A stretch of DNA of 48,009 bases from Flavobacteriales bacterium UBA979 (GTDB lineage: Bacteria; Bacteroidota; Bacteroidia; Flavobacteriales_D; Sanyastnellaceae): contig DBBR01000034.1 of assembly GCA_002292325.1 (NCBI GenBank), positions 1 through 48,009 of the forward strand, read 5' to 3'. The notes below the pieces were generated by a model, which was not told where the DNA came from, did no database searches, and saw only the letters and a program-made list of their open reading frames with translations. This document shows positions 7,966 to 17,513 of this stretch, piece after piece; position 1 is the stretch's first letter; every line of letters begins with the position of its first letter. A program made the translations under genes and the position numbers.

Positions 7966-10776
7966 ATGAAGATGTCCGCTCTAATTGGTCTTTTCCTTTG
8001 GGGAATGGCCCTTTTCACAGTCAATGGGTTGGCCCAAACTTCCATCAGTTTCGATTACACGGGTGAAGTGGAAACGTACACAGTTCCCAATTGCGTGGCA
8101 CAATTGGAATTTGTGATCAAAGGGGCCAAAGGTGGAGGAGCAAACGGAGGCAACGGATCGACCGTTTCGGGAATTCTCGATGTGGTTGAAGGCGAAATAT
8201 TGGAAATTCGAGTGGGTGGCACAGGAGGTTGTCCTTCAGCCGGATTCAACGGAGGAGGTGAAGGAGGTAACTCAAGTGGAGCCAATGCTGGCTGCGGCGG
8301 TGGAGGTGCATCGGACATTCGGGTGGGTGGTTCAACTGCAGCGGACCGCGTGGTCGTTGCCTCTGGAGGTGGCGGCATGGGCGGAGGAAATACCGATGCG
8401 AATGCTGGAGCGGGTGGCTGCAGTTCTGGCCTCGAAGGAGAAAGCCCCTTCGGGCAAGGTGGCAACGGTGCAACACAGAACGCTGGGGGATTGGGCGGTC
8501 CACCCTGGATTGGATCAGGCAACAATGGTTCAGCAGGTAGCCTTGCGAACGGCGGTGCCGGAGCCATCGATCCCTGCTACAATGTTGGTCCCGGAGGCGG
8601 CGGCGGAGGCGGCTACTACGGAGGTGGCGGAGGTGGCAGTGACTGCTTTGCTTCGGGAACACTTGGTGGCGGAGGAGGAGGAGGAGGTTCAAGCCTCACC
8701 CCAGCTGGATTCACCTGCGTCGGAGGCAATGTAACCGGTGCAGGATCCATCACAATCACCCCCATCGGTGGGGTGGGCATGGTCATCGAACCTACGAGCC
8801 CACAATACTGCGAGGGAGACTCGCTTCTCTTGACGCTCTCGGGAGCAGAAAACTACGATTGGTTCGAAGCAGATGGACTCAACGTAGTCGATGGTCCAAC
8901 CGCGTGGGTCAGCCCTCTAGAAACCACCGTTTACAGCGTGATCGCATCCAACGAAAAGTGCATTGATACGGTCGATGTGACAGTAACCGTGATTCCGTAT
9001 CCTGTCATTACGGTCAACCCCGCATACATCACAACGTGTAACGAGGAAGTCACCCTTACCGCCACTGGGGCCTTTCAACTGCAATGGACACCAAGTGAAA
9101 GCTTGGCAGGCAATGGCTTTGGACCGATACAGTATGCGAATCCAACAGAGACGACCGTTTACACAGTGACAGGGACAAATAGTGGATGCTCATCCGACAC
9201 AACCGTTACCGTGGCCTACCAGCTGGAGGTTGAGTCCACCGAATATTATTGCGAAGGTGGGACGTATGGACTCCCTGATGGAACGGAGGTTTCTGAAGAG
9301 GGGACTTATGTCGCGAACTATGTTAGTGTCCTCGGTTGCGATAGCGTCGTTACGGTGAATTTGCTGGAGCAATCAACCTATGATTTTCAGATGCCCGTGC
9401 AATTGTGTGCCGGCGAAACCTGGTCCTTGCCAGATGGGACCATCATCGATGAACCAGGGACATTTCCTGTGGTATTGCAAACGAGCAATGCGCAATGCGA
9501 TAGCATCATCACGACGGTGGTGAGCATACTGCAGCCTTTTGTCACGGAAAACACTTTGGCATTGTGCGAAGGGGAACCGGTCACATTGGGAGACGGTACA
9601 GTGATTACAGAAGAAGGGCTTTATACCGTCGTTTTGACTTCGGAAACCAATGGATGCGATAGCACGGTCACATCCAACGTAATTTATCAACCCAATTACG
9701 ATGTAATCGTTGATCTCGATGAATGCGATGATGGTTCGTATTTGTTTCCGGATGGCTCTCTCCCGAGTAACTCAGGGGTTTTTAATTTTGACCTGCAAAC
9801 CACCCTCGGCTGCGATAGCAATGTTACCATTGATCTCACCTTGAATCCAGCGTATGACATAACCTTTGGCGATGAAATTTGTGCCGGTGAAACCTACCTC
9901 ATGCCGGACGGTAATGCCATTTCAACGGATGGTCCGTATACCTCAATTTTGCAAACCAATGCAGGGTGTGATAGCGCAATCACGGTCCAATTAACCGTGT
10001 ATCCGCTCCCGGATGTTTCAAGCGGCGCCAGCGAAAGCTATTGTTTGTATGATGGAAATATTGAGCTACTCCCCACGCCCGCAGGAGGATCCCTTTCTGG
10101 TGATCTCGTCTCGGGAACCAACTTGGAGCACTCCAATGCTGATCCGGGCATATATGACGTGGTCTATAGCTTCACCGATGGCAACGGATGCACCAACACG
10201 GATGTAGTCAATTACGTGCTGGCCGACCCCATCACTCCCTCTTTTACTTATGAAATGATTTGCAACGAGTTGGAACTGACAAGTACGGTATCCGACCCAA
10301 ACAGCCTCTATGGTTATGAGTGGTTTTTGCAAGATGAATTGGTCGCCATTTTCTCCAATCCCACCTACTTCTTCGATCAAAGCGGTACGTTTGACCTCGG
10401 GTTGACAATCACCGATGAATTTGGTTGCGTTTATTCGAACGCTGAAGAAGTGCTATTGCAAAATGCTCTGAACCTTGAGGGTTTTTATGTTCCGAACGTT
10501 TTTACGCCAAACGGAGACAATTTCAACGATTCCTTCCTGATTCCGAGTGCCGTGTCGGCCTGCCTGAATTATCAATTGGACATATTCAATAGATGGGGCC
10601 AACTCGTATATACAATGAAGCCAAATACAGCCGCATTTGGTGGTAATGACGAAAATGGAAATGAATTGCCTGAAGGGGTTTATTACTACACTTTGGAAAT
10701 TTTAGAATATCCCTGCAACGACACCCCTGAACTTCAGCCTTTTTGCAGCGGAAGCATTTCACTCTTTAGAGAATAA
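7966..10776 (+). CDS. Glycine-rich T9SS type B secreted protein
   Basis: A surface or extracellular protein of 936 residues from the ATG at 7966. A GTG at 7930 would add 12 residues, but the ATG places the signal peptide (SALIGLFLWGMALFTVNGLAQ) directly at the N-terminus. After the signal comes a strikingly glycine-rich domain of about 220 residues with clusters of GGGGGG and GGGYYGGGGGG, like the bacterial Gly-rich domain seen in receptor-type surface proteins. Next are Ig-like modules, then about six short repeats of the pattern C-x-G-(E/G)-x-(T/P) ... LPDG ... GTY ... GCDS. The last ~90 residues (from VPNVFTPNGDN, with IFNRWGQLVY and LPEGVYYY) are the type B T9SS sorting domain. The ligand is unknown. 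The GC-rich Gly codons create long spurious ORFs in other frames. Confidence 0.9.
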   Translation: MKMSALIGLFLWGMALFTVNGLAQTSISFDYTGEVETYTVPNCVAQLEFVIKGAKGGGANGGNGSTVSGILDVVEGEILEIRVGGTGGCPSAGFNGGGEGGNSSGANAGCGGGGASDIRVGGSTAADRVVVASGGGGMGGGNTDANAGAGGCSSGLEGESPFGQGGNGATQNAGGLGGPPWIGSGNNGSAGSLANGGAGAIDPCYNVGPGGGGGGGYYGGGGGGSDCFASGTLGGGGGGGGSSLTPAGFTCVGGNVTGAGSITITPIGGVGMVIEPTSPQYCEGDSLLLTLSGAENYDWFEADGLNVVDGPTAWVSPLETTVYSVIASNEKCIDTVDVTVTVIPYPVITVNPAYITTCNEEVTLTATGAFQLQWTPSESLAGNGFGPIQYANPTETTVYTVTGTNSGCSSDTTVTVAYQLEVESTEYYCEGGTYGLPDGTEVSEEGTYVANYVSVLGCDSVVTVNLLEQSTYDFQMPVQLCAGETWSLPDGTIIDEPGTFPVVLQTSNAQCDSIITTVVSILQPFVTENTLALCEGEPVTLGDGTVITEEGLYTVVLTSETNGCDSTVTSNVIYQPNYDVIVDLDECDDGSYLFPDGSLPSNSGVFNFDLQTTLGCDSNVTIDLTLNPAYDITFGDEICAGETYLMPDGNAISTDGPYTSILQTNAGCDSAITVQLTVYPLPDVSSGASESYCLYDGNIELLPTPAGGSLSGDLVSGTNLEHSNADPGIYDVVYSFTDGNGCTNTDVVNYVLADPITPSFTYEMICNELELTSTVSDPNSLYGYEWFLQDELVAIFSNPTYFFDQSGTFDLGLTITDEFGCVYSNAEEVLLQNALNLEGFYVPNVFTPNGDNFNDSFLIPSAVSACLNYQLDIFNRWGQLVYTMKPNTAAFGGNDENGNELPEGVYYYTLEILEYPCNDTPELQPFCSGSISLFRE

Positions 10777-10785
10777 AAGAACCCC

Positions 10786-11142
10786 ATGAATAAGATCCTC
10801 CTTTTCTTTTTTGCCTTGGTCCTCGGGATCAACGCAAATTTATCCGCCCAATCAGGAATGAACCAAGCTTCCATTGAAGCAGCATATACCGAAGCGGGAT
10901 TCAATTACGAGCATGTAAATAGCATCGCAAGTCAGATTACCCAGAGCGAAGAGAACATGGCTGTCGGCCTTGCAGTATCCATGCTTCGGGCTATGGAGGG
11001 CATGAAAGATGCCAATGAGCCCCTTCCGATGACGGAGTCCACGTTAACCCTTTGGACCCAAGACTACGGACTCACAATAGAACAAGCGCAAGACATGTAC
11101 AAAGTCGCCGTTCGTTTCGCCCTCCAAGGCCTCCGTCGCTGA
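10786..11142 (+). CDS. Small secreted protein of unknown function
   Basis: A 118-residue protein with a clear signal peptide (hydrophobic LLFFFALVLGINANLSAQ, cleavage probably after SAQ). The mature part is about 95 residues, mostly predicted helical, with no Cys and no recognisable motif. It starts 9 bp after the glycine-rich T9SS gene on the same strand, so the two are probably cotranscribed and could work together at the surface. I do not recognise the family. Confidence 0.7.
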   Translation: MNKILLFFFALVLGINANLSAQSGMNQASIEAAYTEAGFNYEHVNSIASQITQSEENMAVGLAVSMLRAMEGMKDANEPLPMTESTLTLWTQDYGLTIEQAQDMYKVAVRFALQGLRR

Positions 11143-11263
11143 CGTCCTTTTGACGTCTAGGCAAACGAATATGAACCCAAGGTTGCCAGTTATGAAGCCG
11201 ATGGATGTATGATCATTCGGTATTTGATCGAGTGCTATCTTCTGACCATCTAATCACTTAAAA

Positions 11264-12454
11264 GTGCGGCTATCTCATTCAATCCATCTTGCATTCCGCC
11301 AGAAAATCGAACGGGAATGGGGTAACAGCGTTGTGACTCAAAGAGATTGCATCGAATTGTCAAAAGATCTATCTGCAACAAATGGGGCGAAGGTCGGCAG
11401 CCATACGTTACGAAGGTTTTTTGGTTTGGTTGAATGGGATGGCACGTTCAGAAAATCCACCTTGGATCACCTCGCGCGGTACGTTCATGAGGCCAACAGC
11501 AGTGAGTTGATTTCGCAACTCCAAAGTCAAGAAGACCTCGTCGAAATCCTTGTCAAGCTTCAAGTACAGAACGTTGCCATCGATGAGTATTACATTAAAA
11601 AGTCACTCGAAGAAAAAATCACACTAGAGATTGTGATGATGGCTGGACACATGATACTCATCAGACTCGAGCAGACGGATCACGACCGAACCATCCGGAT
11701 GTTAAATACCTTGAAACACCTCGATGAACAGAGGTCGTCTAATTTTCCAACGGCATCGGTATTCGCCCACTATGTGGCTCCACAATTTCATCAGATTACC
11801 AACGATGATTTCACACGACGGCTCATCAACGAGACACCTTATGTCAATTTAGTTCTGGGGTTTTATGCGCCGATCATGGATTTAGACGGGCACTTTGGGC
11901 GGCACATTCGCCTGATGCTGACGTATTCAAAAGACTTAGAGCATCAAGCTTATGGGCACAGCTTATTGGCAACGTTCGCGCTACAAAATGGCGCTTTCGA
12001 GACAGCCAAGAAACATTTCGACTCAATACCCACCTTCCAAAACGAGCATGCCATTCTGCAAGGAAGAATAGATATCTTATCGTTTCTGATACAATCACCC
12101 AACGCCTCGATTTCATCCTGTTTGAGACCTCCAAAAAACCAGGAGATCATTTACTTTAAGGCCGTCATGCCACTGCTCATTTTCTTAGAAAAAGTGGATG
12201 AACTCGATGCTCTATTCTCTGCGCACAATTTCGCTCAAAACCAGACTTCGCATTGGCTTGAGAAAAGCGCTCAAAAACAAATTCATATCGCACAAGCATG
12301 GCTATTTGCAAGAAATGGAAAAACACATGAAGCAGGCGCCATCATCGACCAATACTCAGATACCATTTGGCCAAAAGACTACCAAGGAATCTCGGCAAAA
12401 ATGATGGAACTGACCCGCAAGGAAATCGCATTACATCCAAGGAACTTGGGTTGA
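11264..12454 (+). CDS. Uncharacterised protein with HTH-like N-terminus
   Basis: A 396-residue cytoplasmic protein with no signal peptide or membrane segment. It starts at a GTG, the only start codon after the upstream in-frame stop at 11243. Residues ~20-60 contain TQRDCIELSKDL and VGSHTLRRFFGL. That spacing resembles the helix-turn-helix-like N-terminus seen in uncharacterised Bacteroidota proteins, so DNA binding is plausible but unproven. The rest is Leu/Ala-rich and helical, possibly TPR-like around residues 215-350, and resembles a tetratricopeptide sensor module. Its 3' end overlaps the convergent PH-domain gene by 24 bp. No neighbour indicates a target. Confidence 0.75.
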   Translation: MRLSHSIHLAFRQKIEREWGNSVVTQRDCIELSKDLSATNGAKVGSHTLRRFFGLVEWDGTFRKSTLDHLARYVHEANSSELISQLQSQEDLVEILVKLQVQNVAIDEYYIKKSLEEKITLEIVMMAGHMILIRLEQTDHDRTIRMLNTLKHLDEQRSSNFPTASVFAHYVAPQFHQITNDDFTRRLINETPYVNLVLGFYAPIMDLDGHFGRHIRLMLTYSKDLEHQAYGHSLLATFALQNGAFETAKKHFDSIPTFQNEHAILQGRIDILSFLIQSPNASISSCLRPPKNQEIIYFKAVMPLLIFLEKVDELDALFSAHNFAQNQTSHWLEKSAQKQIHIAQAWLFARNGKTHEAGAIIDQYSDTIWPKDYQGISAKMMELTRKEIALHPRNLG

Positions 12455-13888
12455 TTCAATTTCGAACAAGGCCTTATCTCGCAGTTCCTTTGCTTGGAAC
12501 AAGGGAACATAAGGCAGCGTAAGAGGACCCGCCGCGGTTAACAAAACAACGTTCGAAACGCCTTTTTTTCGCATGAACCAATTCGCGCGGAGCGTCACCC
12601 GTTGAAGTTTTCTCAATTCGATGCGGCGACTTAACTGTACCCGCCATCCCGAGCGAAAAATCAGCTCCGAAGGCATGACGATAAGGCACATCTGACGATG
12701 AAGCATCGCGGAAGAATAAATACTCCATGCAGCCCAAGCAAAAGCAAACAAAACCACCAAAAAGTTAGGCCATAAAAACAAAGGGATTGTACTCCAAGCT
12801 ATGAATAAAACTGCCCTTCTAACCCACCAAATGGAATGAGGTTTAAGCCGAAGTGCTTCTGACGTACAATCCTCCTTGTAAATGCCAGAATTCAATGTCG
12901 CCATCTCCTCCCTACTTAATCCTGGTATGACCACATTGACCCCTCCAGCATCCGCGTTGCTTTGAGACCTCGCTTGGTGAATCTTGACGGTCTGAAAGCC
13001 GGCCAAACGCTGTAGAATACCACTTTTCCCTTCAAGCATCTGGATCTTATGCAGTGGCAATTTGAATTCGAATTTCTTCAAGAATCCTCCCTTCATCTCC
13101 AAATGACTCGAGGTCAACCGCACGGTTAGCCTGTGATAACGAAGCAAGGCGCCAAGCAATGAGACAAGCAAACCCGTGAAAAGAAAGAAGAGGCCAAATA
13201 GCGGAACCGCAAAAATCCAGGCAAATTTAAAAGCCCAAATCCAAACTGTGGGAAGGGAATCAAGAGCCTGCTCGACCCATTCCATCAATGGCTCAGCCAC
13301 TGCCACGACAGCCCCGAATGAAATCATCGCATTGCGAAGATGATTTTGAGTCAATCCAATTCTAAAAAGTTTCTCCCAATCCAATTGAATCAAGGGCGCA
13401 ACCTCTGCCTTTGGTTCGTGATGCGCAGAGCTCAAAACGTCTATCAGCAAGCTTGCTTGATCTTTTTTGAGCGCGGTGAGTTCCACCTCCGCTCCACTCG
13501 ACCCTGCAGTATCGATTCGCAATCCTACCAAACTGAAGAATCGATGCCAGAACAGCTCCTCTGTGTGAACCGTTTGTATTCGATCCAATGGAATCACCAA
13601 CCGCTCCCGTTCCAATATACCCCGCTCAATGATGAGCGATCCCGCATCGATCTTGAACGTAAACCGCCAATGCTCCAAAGCCGCAAATGCACAGAGGCCA
13701 ATCAGAACGATAACACTCACTAACCCAGTATACATTCGAACCGAATCTGAAATGGCCAATCCAGCAAGAGCAGGCCAAAAGCTCCTGATCAGCAGCCAAG
13801 CGTTTCGTGTGAAATACCGAAATACGCCGAGAACATGCTGCCGTTGAGGAAGCGAAAACACCCCCTCAACTTTGTCCTGCTCGTTCAT
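12431..13888 (-). CDS. Membrane protein with three bacterial PH domains (YdbT-like)
   Basis: A 485-residue membrane protein. Two hydrophobic segments near residues 30-70 precede a first bacterial PH-like (bPH2) domain, marked by IERGILERERLVIPLDRIQTV and TAGSSGAEVEL. Two more membrane segments lie near 185-260. A second bPH2 domain (HRLTVRLTSSHLEMKGGF, KLPLHKIQMLEG) follows, then a third membrane pair and a C-terminal bPH2 domain (RSGWRVQLSRRIELRKLQRV). This architecture matches B. subtilis YdbT-type proteins, whose exact role is unclear; resistance to bacteriocins or stress at the membrane has been proposed for relatives. It overlaps the end of the upstream partner gene by 23 bp, the usual YdbS-YdbT order. 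Its 3' end overlaps the convergent gene. Confidence 0.88.
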   Translation of the reverse strand: MNEQDKVEGVFSLPQRQHVLGVFRYFTRNAWLLIRSFWPALAGLAISDSVRMYTGLVSVIVLIGLCAFAALEHWRFTFKIDAGSLIIERGILERERLVIPLDRIQTVHTEELFWHRFFSLVGLRIDTAGSSGAEVELTALKKDQASLLIDVLSSAHHEPKAEVAPLIQLDWEKLFRIGLTQNHLRNAMISFGAVVAVAEPLMEWVEQALDSLPTVWIWAFKFAWIFAVPLFGLFFLFTGLLVSLLGALLRYHRLTVRLTSSHLEMKGGFLKKFEFKLPLHKIQMLEGKSGILQRLAGFQTVKIHQARSQSNADAGGVNVVIPGLSREEMATLNSGIYKEDCTSEALRLKPHSIWWVRRAVLFIAWSTIPLFLWPNFLVVLFAFAWAAWSIYSSAMLHRQMCLIVMPSELIFRSGWRVQLSRRIELRKLQRVTLRANWFMRKKGVSNVVLLTAAGPLTLPYVPLFQAKELRDKALFEIESTQVPWM

Positions 13889-14453
13889 CTAAAAAGGCTC
13901 TGAGTTGCTGAGCTCGTGCAAAGTCTAACCCCGGCACACGAAGGTTTGCACCTGAACTACCTGCAGTATACAATTTTAAAGTGCATACACCGAATGCACG
14001 TGCAAGTGGACCTTGGGAAACCTCACTGTGTTGAATCCGATTGAACGGCACCGTGACCATTTCACGAACCCAATATCCAGAGCGAAAAGTCAAGTCATGG
14101 TCTCTCACCAGAACACCGCGTATCGGGAAACCTCGTAATTCCTCCATTGCCCAAATTCCTATGAATACAGCCATTGTCGCAAAAACGACCCATAAGACTC
14201 CCGGGACGGATTCCTCTTCGGACATGGCAAACCAAACCGCCGGAAAGATCAATGCCGCAAGCCCCAAGATGACAACAGCCATAAAAACCGACCATCGAAG
14301 ACGCTTATACCGCGCAGGCATTGGCTCAAACTGACTTTCGTCCACTTGCGGAAGAGAATCAATGCGTGATGATGGGTTTTGGAATAAATCAGCCATGGTT
14401 AACTTGGGCACAAGGTACGCTTTGCCCTTCTTCGAGAAATGATTTTTTTGCAT
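13866..14453 (-). CDS. Membrane protein with one bacterial PH domain (YdbS-like)
   Basis: A short partner of the YdbT-like protein, 195 residues from the ATG at 14453. An upstream ATG at 14486 would add 11 residues but would overlap the divergent glpK start. A purine-rich stretch (gggtgaaaggtgaggtg) lies immediately before the 14453 ATG. A cytoplasmic N-terminus precedes two membrane helices (VFMAVVILGLAALIFPAV, VLWVVFATMAVFIGIWA). A single bPH2 domain follows: VRDHDLTFRSGYWVREM, VPFNRIQHSEVSQGPL, and FGVCTLKLYTAGSSGANL near the end. It overlaps its downstream partner by 23 bp, so the two are translated together and probably form one complex. It is divergent from the glycerol operon, with almost no intergenic space. 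Confidence 0.85.
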   Translation of the reverse strand: MQKNHFSKKGKAYLVPKLTMADLFQNPSSRIDSLPQVDESQFEPMPARYKRLRWSVFMAVVILGLAALIFPAVWFAMSEEESVPGVLWVVFATMAVFIGIWAMEELRGFPIRGVLVRDHDLTFRSGYWVREMVTVPFNRIQHSEVSQGPLARAFGVCTLKLYTAGSSGANLRVPGLDFARAQQLRAFLDERAGQS

Positions 14454-14484
14454 CACCTCACCTTTCACCCAATTGCATAACACC

Positions 14485-16008
14485 ATGTCCGCCTCCTACA
14501 TCCTCGCACTTGATCAGGGAACCACAAGCAGCAGAAGTTTGATTGTTGACGCACATGGTCAAGTTTTATTTCAGGCGCAAAGAGAATTCACCCAGCACTA
14601 TCCTGAGCCGGGCTGGGTCGAACACAATCCAACAGAAATTTGGGACTCCCAGTGGGCAACCATCCAAGAAGTTTTATCCAAATCCACCTTGGATCCTTCG
14701 TCCTTCGGGGGCATTGGCATAACCAATCAACGTGAAACGACTGTTGTGTGGGATCGCACGACAGGTGAACCCGTGCACAGGGCCATCGTTTGGCAGGATC
14801 GACGCACAGGTGATTATTGTGAAAAACTCAAGTCCAATCTCACGGTAAAGGATGACATCCAATCGAGGACGGGCTTGATGGTAGACGCTTATTTCTCGGC
14901 ATCCAAAATTCGCTGGATCCTCGATCACACCGAAGGCGCAAGAGAAAGGGCCAATCGGGGAGATTTGCTGTTTGGGACGGTAGACAGTTGGCTCATCTGG
15001 AAACTCTCGGAAAGCACTTCGCACATAACGGATGCTTCCAATGCCTCGCGGACCATGCTGTTCAATATCCACACCATGGAATGGGACGCTTCACTTTGCA
15101 CCTTGTTCAATATTCCCATGTCCATGCTTCCCGAAGTGGTCTCCAGTAGCGGCCAACTCGCACAAGCCACATGCTTCACCCACCCCATTCCCATCACCGG
15201 TATTGCAGGGGATCAACAAGCGGCCTTATTTGGACAACAGTGTTTTCGTCCTGGTATGGTCAAAAACACATACGGCACTGGGTGTTTTATGCTCATGAAT
15301 ACGGGTGACCACGCCGTGCAATCAACGCATGCACTTCTGACCACAGTGGCCTGGAAAATTGGCGATCGTGTTCAGTTTGCTTTGGAAGGAAGTGTTTTCA
15401 TTGGCGGTGCTGCTGTGCAATGGCTTCGCGACGAACTTTCTTTCATCGAAAATGCTGCTGAAATCGAAGCTTTGGCCCACACTGTGCAAGACTCAGGAGG
15501 GGTGTATGTGGTTCCCGCTTTTGCTGGATTGGGAGCACCTTATTGGAACCCACGTGCACGGGGTAGCATCTTTGGGGTAACGAGGGGAACGGGACGCGGT
15601 CACATAGCACGAGCTATTCTCGAAAGCATAGCCCTACAATCGATGGATGTGCTTGAATGCATGAAAAAGGACAGTGCGATCGCCATCACGGAGATGCGTG
15701 TGGATGGGGGGGCTGCCAAAAACATCCTGCTCATGCAATTCCAGTCGGATGTACTTGGCATCGACGTTGTAAGGCCTCAAAATACGGAGTCCACTGCAAT
15801 GGGTGCGGCATATTTGGCGGGGCTGGGCTGTGAAATTTGGACCAGCATGGAGGAACTTTCCGCATCCCTTGCACCACAGGATACGTTCAAGCCTTCAAAA
15901 GACAAAAGCGAAATGAGGAACAAAATAAGCGGATGGAAACGCGCTGTCAAAGCGGCTGCTTATTGGGCGAATGACGGGATGAAAGAAGAAAAAACATCGG
16001 AATCATGA
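14485..16008 (+). CDS. glpK: Glycerol kinase
   Basis: A FGGY-family kinase of 507 residues that phosphorylates glycerol to sn-glycerol 3-phosphate with ATP in the cytoplasm. The start is the ATG at 14485; a TTG at 14473 would only add MHNT. The N-terminus has the phosphate-binding loop ALDQGTTSSRS. Substrate-contact motifs are visible: GITNQRETTVVWDR, WQDRRT, GTYGTGCFMLMNTG, and GGVYVVPAFAGLGAPYW with WNPRARGSIFGVTRGT. The C-terminal MRVDGGAAKN and STAMGAAYLAGL motifs complete the FGGY fold. It is the first gene of a glpK-glpD-glpF-glpQ run and its stop overlaps the glpD start by 4 bp (ATGA). No glpR/glpP regulator is adjacent. Confidence 0.97.
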   Translation: MSASYILALDQGTTSSRSLIVDAHGQVLFQAQREFTQHYPEPGWVEHNPTEIWDSQWATIQEVLSKSTLDPSSFGGIGITNQRETTVVWDRTTGEPVHRAIVWQDRRTGDYCEKLKSNLTVKDDIQSRTGLMVDAYFSASKIRWILDHTEGARERANRGDLLFGTVDSWLIWKLSESTSHITDASNASRTMLFNIHTMEWDASLCTLFNIPMSMLPEVVSSSGQLAQATCFTHPIPITGIAGDQQAALFGQQCFRPGMVKNTYGTGCFMLMNTGDHAVQSTHALLTTVAWKIGDRVQFALEGSVFIGGAAVQWLRDELSFIENAAEIEALAHTVQDSGGVYVVPAFAGLGAPYWNPRARGSIFGVTRGTGRGHIARAILESIALQSMDVLECMKKDSAIAITEMRVDGGAAKNILLMQFQSDVLGIDVVRPQNTESTAMGAAYLAGLGCEIWTSMEELSASLAPQDTFKPSKDKSEMRNKISGWKRAVKAAAYWANDGMKEEKTSES

Positions 16009-17501
16009 GTGGGATGGGATCACGTCGGGATCATTGGAGTCGCGTTCGTTCGAAGACGGAATGGGACGTCATGGTCATTGGAGGTGGTGCCTCAGGGCTA
16101 GGTATCGCCGTGCATGCTGCTTCGAGCGGACTCAAAACAGTGCTTTTTGAGCGAGATGATTTTGCCAAAGGCACATCGAGCAAAAGCACCAAACTTATCC
16201 ACGGAGGAGTGCGCTATTTGCAGCAAGGAAACATAAAATTGGTCAAAGAATCCTTGCGTGAACGCGGGCTGCTCATGCAAAATGCACCACATCTGGTACA
16301 CAACATGAAATTCGTTCTTCCAACGTTTAAACCTTGGCATACCTGGTACTACAGCATAGGGCTCAAGGTGTACGATCGATTGGCAGGTCGTCTAGGTTTG
16401 GGAAGATCTGAATGGCTGAACCAATCCGAGACGAGCGCTTTGTTACCCGGCATAAAATCGGACCTTCTTGCGGGTGGTGCTAGCTACCATGACGGCCAAT
16501 TTGATGATGCACAATTGGCCATGTCGCTCGCCAAGACTGCTGTTCATTACGGAGCAACGCTCTTGAATTATTGCAAAGTGACCTCCTTTGTTCATGAAAA
16601 TAATGGTCTAAAAGGTGTGGAAGTTCAGAACTCCATAGAATCCGAAACATGCCGCGTGCGTGCACGGTTCATCATCAATGCGACGGGCCCCTTTAGTGAT
16701 TCTGTCATGTCACTCGACAATCCGAAGCACAAGCCCGTTATCAAACCCAGTCAAGGAGCACATTTAGTGGTCAATTCATCTTTTTTCCCGGGGGATACGG
16801 CAATGTTAATACCCAAAACAGATGACGGACGCATCCTATTTGCCGTGCCGTGGCACGGAAAAATCATTCTTGGCACCACAGATACAGCGGTCGATTCTGT
16901 TCTGAAAGAGCCGGTACCTCTGGATGCGGAAGTTGATTTCATCCTGCATCACCTCCAACGCTACTTGAAAAAGGCACCCAATCGCTCCGATGTGTTGAGT
17001 GCATTTGCAGGCATTCGTCCATTGGTTAAGTTATCGAATAAAAAAACCGCTGAACTAGCGCGCGATCATGTGATTCGTGTCAGCGATTCAGGCTTAATTT
17101 CAATTTTAGGCGGAAAATGGACGACCTATCGCAAAATGGCTGCAGACGTGATGGGTAAAATAAAGAGCATGAGCAACGAAAAAATCGTTCTTTCCGATAC
17201 CCGAATGCTTCGCTTGGTTGATTACAATACCCTTGTCGCCTCTCCTTCCGTTGAACACTTAGATGATGATGCGTTGCGCAAACGCATTCAACATGAAGTC
17301 GATCACACGAGTTGTCTCACCGTTGAGGATTTTTTGGCAAGGCGAACCCGGCAGCTGCTATTGGATGCGCGCCATGCCATAAAACGAGCTCCGTTTATTG
17401 CTTCTTGCCTTGCTGAAATGCTCGATCGAGATCCAGAATGGCAAAATCTCCAAATTGAATCTTTCAATGCCTTCGCCGCATTGTATCTTCCGGCCGATTG
17501 A
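16005..17501 (+). CDS. glpD: Aerobic glycerol-3-phosphate dehydrogenase
   Basis: A membrane-associated FAD enzyme of 498 residues that oxidises sn-glycerol 3-phosphate to dihydroxyacetone phosphate and passes electrons to quinone. The FAD-binding Rossmann motif MVIGGGASGLGIAVHAA lies at residues ~23-39. It is followed by the family signature GTSSKSTKLIHGGVRYLQQ. The substrate-binding arginine region IRPLVKLSNKK and GGKWTTYRKMA near the C-terminus are also present. The length is near normal, with a C-terminal helical cap. It overlaps glpK by 4 bp; the glpF ATG lies 12 bp after the stop. Confidence 0.97.
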   Translation: MSGMGSRRDHWSRVRSKTEWDVMVIGGGASGLGIAVHAASSGLKTVLFERDDFAKGTSSKSTKLIHGGVRYLQQGNIKLVKESLRERGLLMQNAPHLVHNMKFVLPTFKPWHTWYYSIGLKVYDRLAGRLGLGRSEWLNQSETSALLPGIKSDLLAGGASYHDGQFDDAQLAMSLAKTAVHYGATLLNYCKVTSFVHENNGLKGVEVQNSIESETCRVRARFIINATGPFSDSVMSLDNPKHKPVIKPSQGAHLVVNSSFFPGDTAMLIPKTDDGRILFAVPWHGKIILGTTDTAVDSVLKEPVPLDAEVDFILHHLQRYLKKAPNRSDVLSAFAGIRPLVKLSNKKTAELARDHVIRVSDSGLISILGGKWTTYRKMAADVMGKIKSMSNEKIVLSDTRMLRLVDYNTLVASPSVEHLDDDALRKRIQHEVDHTSCLTVEDFLARRTRQLLLDARHAIKRAPFIASCLAEMLDRDPEWQNLQIESFNAFAALYLPAD

Positions 17502-17513
17502 TTGTTCATCCTC

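Noticed and set aside
8055..8734. Long proline- or glutamine-rich ORFs on both strands within the glycine-rich gene
   Set aside because: They are frame shadows of GGN codon runs; composition is biased and they lack start context or a signal of their own.
11141..11157. GACGTC-CTTTT-GACGTC hairpin after the small secreted-protein gene
   Set aside because: A 6-bp stem formed by a self-complementary repeat is weak, overlaps the stop region and has no following T-run.
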